From: a virus
Direction: 5' to 3' (one strand)
IMG/VR virus record: IMGVR_UViG_3300027573_000053
Location: 1-45,378 of that record
Length of the DNA stretch: 45,378 nucleotides
The notes beneath the pieces were generated by a model. It was not told where the DNA came from. It searched no databases and saw nothing but the letters and a program-made list of their open reading frames with translations. This document shows, in pieces, positions 40,583 through 45,378 of this stretch. The position numbers and the translations under genes are program-made. Within the stretch, counting starts at the first letter, position 1; each line of letters opens with the position of its first letter.

Positions 40583-40867
40583 TTAAATCCTCACAATTAC
40601 TTTGACTACAAACGAATCAATTGTTTGATCAAGATCGGGAAGTTCAAAATAACGATCATCGTAGTCTAACTGATTATTACGAAATAGAGAGTCGTAAAGA
40701 GCACGATAAGCTTGTACTGGATAACGTGATCCATCTGCAAAAATATAACCTTCTGGGGGGTTTAATGGATCGCCCATCCAAAGAAAAGCTGCCCCCACTG
40801 GAATATTTATTCTACTAAGAATATCCTCTCGTTCCTCTTGAAATGGTAAATTTAATTGATTATCCAT
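40583..40867 (-). CDS. Small tail-collar domain protein
   Basis: 94 aa. The central pattern PPEGYIFADGSRYPVQAYRALYDSLF...YFELPDL is the phage tail collar domain found at fibre bases, here nearly alone. It would sit on the tail or fibre attachment point. Start ATG overlaps the nozzle stop by one base. Confidence 0.75.
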   Translation of the reverse strand: MDNQLNLPFQEEREDILSRINIPVGAAFLWMGDPLNPPEGYIFADGSRYPVQAYRALYDSLFRNNQLDYDDRYFELPDLDQTIDSFVVKVIVRI

Positions 40868-42681
40868 TAGTGACTCCCCACTAATTCATATTCTAACTCA
40901 AGCCCGGTCAAAGACCAAATTTTACTAACAGAGGAATTAGTCGAATAAATTCCAAAGCCTTCTGCTCGTTCATGATGATCTACTGCTTTAAGAAATTGAG
41001 TATTGGCATTAAGTAAGTAATCTCCTACAACAGTACCATAAAGAGATTCTTGTGGTTTTAATGCTCGAACAGAAATAGTTTCTGTTGCAGTTGAAGTATC
41101 GCCGAGTCTATCAAAATCTGATAACTTAATGTGCCGAACTTGCTTTTTTACTAGTGGCTGTCTTTGCTCAACTGCCATTCCAAAGAAACCAGCAATCTGC
41201 ATTGTTGATTCACTAGTCTGTTCAGAAGCTCCTGTTTGTTGGTAATAAGCAGAAAATCCTGTATTGCCTTGTAGACATAAACGAGGGTTATTGCTATATT
41301 TACCAGTAATCCCCATCCCTTGACCGCCACCTAAAGCAAATGCCCCAAGAAATTCATTTAATTCAGGATCATAAATCCAAGCATAAGCTGAACTACGATT
41401 AGTAAACCAAATATGACCATGAGTAGGATCAACTTCTGCGATCCAATTAGTTACATTTCCACCAACAATTTCAGCTACAAAATCCTTCCAAATTAATCGG
41501 CCAATATTGATCGGCTCTCCGCCCAATTGCCAACGCCAAATCCCCGCACAATTCTGGTAATATAAACTTCCCTTATATTCGATTGTGCAAGCTGGCGATA
41601 ATGAACCATGTCTACTCTGTCTTTTCTGTAATCGAAAATTATTTACATTGTCCCCATCAATTGACCAGATACTATTTTGCTTAAAAATAACAAGAGAGTT
41701 AGTTAAAGCGATAAGCCGGGAAAAAAGATCAACTGCATTACCGACTATGAACCGAAGATCAGCGGGGAAATATTCATACTGATCTAATTCAGAAAAAGCA
41801 AGTTGAGCACTATCGCCATCAGCGATCCAAAGTCGTCTCTTAAAAAGTGCCCCATACCATGCCTTTAAACCATTTTGAGTATTTCGAGTAGGCACAGGAT
41901 TCTGAGTATCAAGAGCTGTCGTATCATTATTATTATAAGCAGAAGTAGCAGCAATTACTTGAGTAAGATAATACCACTCAGAGGAACCCGCATCTTTACG
42001 ATAAATATTCCAATGAGTAATATTATAACCAGAAGGAATTGATGGTCGAGTAATTGTAATTTGCTCTGTTCCTGCTGATGTATCAGAAGCTTCTACACTT
42101 CCGTTACTTTCGATATCTATACTTACACCAGCAACAGTTTCTACCCATGTAATCTTATATGAATATGTGCCATTTGGAAGCGTGTGTCCAGCACCATTAT
42201 TATTTACAACAGGAGCAGAAGGCGGCGGAAGCCCTATTGGTTCGACATGATAATCTGCGGCACTTACATCTATATAAGCTTTTTGACCCTGTGTAGAATC
42301 GTCAAATAAATAAAGAATTTTTCCTGCTTCAACAAAATCTATAAAGCGATCTGTGTCAGCAGTTACTGCTGTAGTAAACTTACTCGACTCAGAATCTAAT
42401 GGTGGATTACCACCATCTGTGCGAAAAAAATAACCAAATGATCCACTAGATGATCGCTTATAAAAATGATAACGAGTAGCAGAACGAACGTACTCCCAAA
42501 AATTAGGAGCCATTGTACTTGCTGTTGCTGTAGAAATATCACTATTCTTTTTACGCTTTTGGATATCACCATTTACACATAATAAATTTTCTGCATAGAT
42601 TAAATATTCAGGTGTAATCCCTTGAGGAGAAGAAGCTGTTCTATAACCTTTAAATTGACTTAATAATGATATTTTTGCCAT
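40867..42681 (-). CDS. Tail nozzle/stabilisation-like protein
   Basis: 604 aa. N-terminal 'FKGYRTASSPQGITPEYLIYAENLLCVNGDIQKRK' is like the start of tail-tube-B/P22 gp10-type nozzle proteins. Many beta strands with a fibronectin-like insert (residues about 155-245, THWNIYRKDAGSSEWYYL) and repeated aromatic strands to the end. Forms the tail nozzle that closes the portal channel and binds fibres. Call based on position after the adaptor and on fold character. Confidence 0.65.
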   Translation of the reverse strand: MAKISLLSQFKGYRTASSPQGITPEYLIYAENLLCVNGDIQKRKKNSDISTATASTMAPNFWEYVRSATRYHFYKRSSSGSFGYFFRTDGGNPPLDSESSKFTTAVTADTDRFIDFVEAGKILYLFDDSTQGQKAYIDVSAADYHVEPIGLPPPSAPVVNNNGAGHTLPNGTYSYKITWVETVAGVSIDIESNGSVEASDTSAGTEQITITRPSIPSGYNITHWNIYRKDAGSSEWYYLTQVIAATSAYNNNDTTALDTQNPVPTRNTQNGLKAWYGALFKRRLWIADGDSAQLAFSELDQYEYFPADLRFIVGNAVDLFSRLIALTNSLVIFKQNSIWSIDGDNVNNFRLQKRQSRHGSLSPACTIEYKGSLYYQNCAGIWRWQLGGEPINIGRLIWKDFVAEIVGGNVTNWIAEVDPTHGHIWFTNRSSAYAWIYDPELNEFLGAFALGGGQGMGITGKYSNNPRLCLQGNTGFSAYYQQTGASEQTSESTMQIAGFFGMAVEQRQPLVKKQVRHIKLSDFDRLGDTSTATETISVRALKPQESLYGTVVGDYLLNANTQFLKAVDHHERAEGFGIYSTNSSVSKIWSLTGLELEYELVGSH

Positions 42682-42890
42682 TAAGCAACTTCATACTCAT
42701 AAGCATCTCTAGTGTGGTTATACTTATCTTTACCAAAAATTAAATCTCCAACTACTTGAGCATCAGCTGCCCGTTCAAAAAGAACAGCCTCGGTAGCCTC
42801 ATAAGTCCAATCATCTTTATGACGGCCCCTCCAATATCTAGTTGGAGTTGCTCCAGCCTTTTGAATTGTATAGCCTGTTGCAATTGCCAT
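42681..42890 (-). CDS. Small tail-cluster protein
   Basis: 69 aa from ATG 42888-42890 with AGGAG five bases upstream. Beta-rich (YTIQKAGATPTRYWRGRHKDDWTYEATE), acidic end. No family recognised. One-base overlap with the nozzle gene, so translation is coupled. Likely virion accessory. Confidence 0.5.
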   Translation of the reverse strand: MAIATGYTIQKAGATPTRYWRGRHKDDWTYEATEAVLFERAADAQVVGDLIFGKDKYNHTRDAYEYEVA

Positions 42891-42898
42891 AAATTCTC

Positions 42899-43546
42899 CT
42901 AACAATCTGGTATGTAGTTAACATACCGTGGTGTCGCTTTATTATACATTCGACTAAGATTCTCTTGAAGTTGAGCCTGAACTTTATCCTCTCGATTTGC
43001 CCACATAACCATTTGTTCTCGCTTTTTTCGTTGAGAAAGAAGAAGAACTGTAGCTTTAATGACAATCAGGTTATTTGTAGGAGCAGGTCCAAAAGAAAAT
43101 GAAGTTGTTGTAGTAGTCGTAATTGTTAAATCAGAAACATTAGGAACATAATATAATGTTGCCGAAAAAGCCGAATCAGTGTTTGCTCGACGAAGGTAAG
43201 CGGTTGCTTCATCTACTCGACGAATACTAAATGCACCATCTTCTGAGTCATCTAATCGTCGGAAATCTACAAACCGTCGCTTCTCAGCAACAGAAGAACC
43301 TGTCGGTGTATATTCTAATTTAAGTGGTTCAAGAAAATCAGAAGGTAAAGCAACCTCTGATGTGCCCACAGAAAAAGTCACAGCAGTAGTCGATTGTGGG
43401 AATTGGTCTGTAAAAATTCTCACTAAAGATAATACTTCGTCTTTAGATTCATTGATTGCCTGTTCTACTGCCGCTACTGAATATAAGTCTGCATTAGGGT
43501 CTTCAACGTTATTTCTAACTCGTAAAGCCATCGCACCAGATGTCAT
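42899..43546 (-). CDS. Head-tail adaptor (portal-bound, gp4/TubA-like)
   Basis: 215 aa. 'ALRVRNNVEDPNADLYSVAAVEQAINESKDEVLSLVRIF' is the N-terminal helical hairpin seen in podovirus adaptors, followed by a beta insertion and a C-terminal helical stretch (LSQRKKREQMVMWANREDKVQAQL) that can insert at the portal. Connects portal to nozzle. 4-nt overlap with the preceding adhesin-like gene. Confidence 0.65.
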   Translation of the reverse strand: MTSGAMALRVRNNVEDPNADLYSVAAVEQAINESKDEVLSLVRIFTDQFPQSTTAVTFSVGTSEVALPSDFLEPLKLEYTPTGSSVAEKRRFVDFRRLDDSEDGAFSIRRVDEATAYLRRANTDSAFSATLYYVPNVSDLTITTTTTTSFSFGPAPTNNLIVIKATVLLLSQRKKREQMVMWANREDKVQAQLQENLSRMYNKATPRYVNYIPDC

Positions 43547-44640
43547 CGTGACCTCACCATTCTAGAAATACGTGAAACTGGAATTCGTATCGAAGTCACT
43601 GCTGGAGAAGTCGATGCTTCTTCATAATCTATTTCAAGAATTGGAGCTATAACACTAGTTCTTGAACTGTATCGCTTATCAGAAACGTTAACAGGCCAAG
43701 GAGTTGATGGGGTTATAACAAGTGTAATATTGCCGAGTTGGGCAATATTATGATTTTTATTAATTTTATCTACAAGTGCTGCACCACTAATAACATCATT
43801 TGTGCCTATTATTTGATTCTGTCCAATATCATAAGTGATAGGAAGAACTACGCTATCCGCTGGAACAAAGTCACCACCTCCAGTTGCCCACGCTGATCCT
43901 GTTTTATAGATGTTCCAAGTTACTTGATTCTCAACCCATTCTGGTATTAACTCTGGAAATATTCTTAATATTGCTGCCATAGTACCGGGAGGAGGAAAAA
44001 GACCAGAACCTACTATTCTTAATTTTAATCTAGCACTAATAATATTTACATTATTTGGTAATGTGGCAAGACTAAAATTAAATATAGAATGCATTGATTG
44101 AACACCAGCTTGTCCCCTAACAAAAAGTAAAGTTCCATCAAAATTACTAGTTGGTGATGAAGCTATATAAGAAGCATCTTTGTTAGCCGCAATCGATATG
44201 GTAGTAAATCCTTCTGGTAATGCAGGTGTTTCAAATGCAGTAAATATACCTTGATTACCACCAACTGTAAGATCAGTTAAATAACTTTCAAAACCAGCAT
44301 TACCATTATAACCAAAAGCTATTACATCATAAGTTGCACTGGGAGTAAGTCCAGTAATGACAACTAATGTTCCTGTACTGTTATATACGCAATAGTATCC
44401 TGTTCCTAACTGAGTACCACTACCAAATATAGTATTGGCCGTATAAGTAGTATTGTCTGTCGGAACAGTAGTACCATTAGTAGATGTAGCTTTAAAAAAA
44501 ACTACTGTCTTTTCATTATCTCCCAAGTCCCATTCAAACGTAATAGTACCATCTGCTTCGGCAGTAGCTTCAAGTCCAGACACTTGAGTGAATGGTGCTG
44601 CTAAACTAGAATATATTGCAGGGGGAGCAAGTCGTAACAT
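43543..44640 (-). CDS. Fibronectin-III + DNRLRE-type virion/adhesin protein
   Basis: 365 aa, AAGGAG before ATG 44638-44640. Residues 20-135 resemble an FN3/Ig domain (ATAEADGTITFEW...LTPSATYDVIAFGYNG). Residues 180-345 carry DNRLRE-like features: 'ASYIASSPTSNFDG', 'FNFSLATLPNNVNIISARLKLRI', 'EWVENQVTWNIYKTGSAW'. Such domains occur in secreted and surface proteins of bacteria and may bind polysaccharide. In this phage a fibre-associated virion component is likely. Confidence 0.6.
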   Translation of the reverse strand: MLRLAPPAIYSSLAAPFTQVSGLEATAEADGTITFEWDLGDNEKTVVFFKATSTNGTTVPTDNTTYTANTIFGSGTQLGTGYYCVYNSTGTLVVITGLTPSATYDVIAFGYNGNAGFESYLTDLTVGGNQGIFTAFETPALPEGFTTISIAANKDASYIASSPTSNFDGTLLFVRGQAGVQSMHSIFNFSLATLPNNVNIISARLKLRIVGSGLFPPPGTMAAILRIFPELIPEWVENQVTWNIYKTGSAWATGGGDFVPADSVVLPITYDIGQNQIIGTNDVISGAALVDKINKNHNIAQLGNITLVITPSTPWPVNVSDKRYSSRTSVIAPILEIDYEEASTSPAVTSIRIPVSRISRMVRSR

Positions 44641-44650
44641 TACTTACTCC

Positions 44651-45223
44651 TTAAGTAAGGATAAATTTATCATTTTCTGCTGGAGTATCAGTAAGTGTTG
44701 TAACAGCTAATGCTTTAGTAGTGCCATTATAAGCAGTAACTTTAGCAGATTGTCCTATTAATATCCCTTTAGTAAATGTAATAATTTTATTTTTATAATG
44801 ATCATTAGTAACTTCTGTTAAATCAGCAGTAGTTACAGAAGTAGTAGTAGAACCAGCACCTACAGTACCAAAGACTGTTCCACTAAATACACCAAAATCT
44901 TCAAATAATGAATCATAAACAACTGCTGGCACCACCATATAGTTTTCCCATACTGGTAATGCCCCCGATTCGTTTACATGTAGTCTTAATCGACCCAATG
45001 ATGCGGTATCTGTAGTATCAAGTAAACACCTATAATTACCATTTTCCTCATGAGCGGCAGCTGTTGATTCATTCTTTTGTCCCCAATCACCAGCTTGTTT
45101 TTTTAATCTAACATCTGCTTGAGAAATGGTTAAAGCTGTTTCTGGAGTTTTACCGTCTGTTTCATCTAAAAATGGACCTATTGCTACTTCTACTGCTGTA
45201 GATTGTCTAAGCCAAATTGACAT
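44651..45223 (-). CDS. Fibre-associated structural protein
   Basis: 190 aa. The first half, 'STAVEVAIGPFLDETDGKTPETALTISQADVRLKKQAGDW', matches a common phage structural pattern (VDSTDGxTPETGLT...VRLSK). The second half is a Gly/Thr/Val beta region. ATG 45221-45223 directly abuts the stop of the glycine-rich fibre (45224-45226). Probably fibre or baseplate component. Confidence 0.65.
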   Translation of the reverse strand: MSIWLRQSTAVEVAIGPFLDETDGKTPETALTISQADVRLKKQAGDWGQKNESTAAAHEENGNYRCLLDTTDTASLGRLRLHVNESGALPVWENYMVVPAVVYDSLFEDFGVFSGTVFGTVGAGSTTTSVTTADLTEVTNDHYKNKIITFTKGILIGQSAKVTAYNGTTKALAVTTLTDTPAENDKFILT

Positions 45224-45378
45224 TTATTTATTCCTTTGTCGTGCGTAATTCATCATGTGCGTCGGCTTGCCCGTCGCCGCCGGTGTGTAAGTAATCCGTA
45301 TATGCCCCGCACCGCCGGTGCCACCAGCTTGACTGACTGCACCACCGCCTCCCCCGCCCCCACCCCAGGTAAGGCCGA
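45224..45378 (-). CDS. Glycine-rich tail fibre, C-terminal part (enters from the edge)
   Basis: 51 codons ending at TAA 45224-45226, preceded by two leftover bases at the edge. Reads ...GGGGGGGGAVSQAGGTGGAG, then HIRITYTPAATGKPTHMMNYARQ, a typical fibre-tip end. It continues the gene that starts at 420. High GC as in 1-420. Confidence 0.75.
   Translation of the reverse strand, partial: GLTWGGGGGGGGAVSQAGGTGGAGHIRITYTPAATGKPTHMMNYARQRNK

Noticed and set aside
1-45378. CRISPR array or insertion sequence
   Set aside because: No spaced palindromic repeats with unique spacers and no transposase-like protein were seen; tandem arrays present are coding repeats.

Overview
The window reads as a nearly complete genome of a short-tailed (podovirus-like) double-stranded DNA phage, cut inside a glycine-rich tail-fibre gene. 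The reverse-strand fibre N-terminus (1-420) runs off the left edge and its glycine-rich C-terminus (45224-45378) enters from the right edge, so the molecule is probably circular or circularly permuted, with a small GC-rich piece missing. It has a large terminase, portal, scaffold, capsid, adaptor, nozzle-like protein and three large internal-virion candidates, but no recognisable tail tube, sheath or classic tape measure. No integrase or lysogeny repressor was recognised. The host is not proven. The strong Shine-Dalgarno sites and consensus sigma-70 promoters show a bacterial host, and the GC-rich secreted cohesin-like gene hints at a GC-rich host such as a planctomycete.

Layout: a late block on the minus strand runs from about 14.6 kb down to 1 and continues, across the break, from 45.4 to 34.86 kb. 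In transcription order it holds a GroES-like gene, small genes, terminase small (candidate) and large, a glycosyltransferase, a membrane/lipoprotein (probable lysis) cluster, portal, scaffold, capsid, fibre and spike genes, adhesin-like proteins, adaptor, nozzle, collar-domain protein and internal virion proteins. An early/replication block on the plus strand runs from 15.8 to 34.76 kb. It holds small regulatory-looking genes, zinc ribbons, a NYN-type nuclease, duplicated Gly-Tyr/Asn/Asp repeat genes, a ParB-like protein, one tRNA, a lysozyme-like enzyme, a SNF2-type helicase, a family A DNA polymerase with proofreading domain, a VRR-NUC nuclease, a RecB/Cas4-type nuclease, a primase-helicase and a MazG-like hydrolase. 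The blocks diverge from a 1.1 kb non-coding, GC-richer region (14.62-15.79 kb) with iteron-like repeats, and converge on a bidirectional terminator at 34.8 kb.

The most unusual content is regulatory. Two consensus promoters lie back to back with their -35 boxes inside a perfect 16-bp inverted repeat, and the same 10-mer overlaps a third promoter. A compact three-way-junction RNA with complementary hairpin loops sits directly before a ribosome site at 16.4 kb. Other structured RNA candidates lie at 17.1, 21.1, 21.2 and 22.1 kb. Four early genes, including the DNA polymerase, appear to lack any ATG, GTG or TTG start and to begin at ATT or ATC. Two genes share a leader in which the well-placed start codon opens an out-of-frame mini-ORF exactly 19 nt before the real start.
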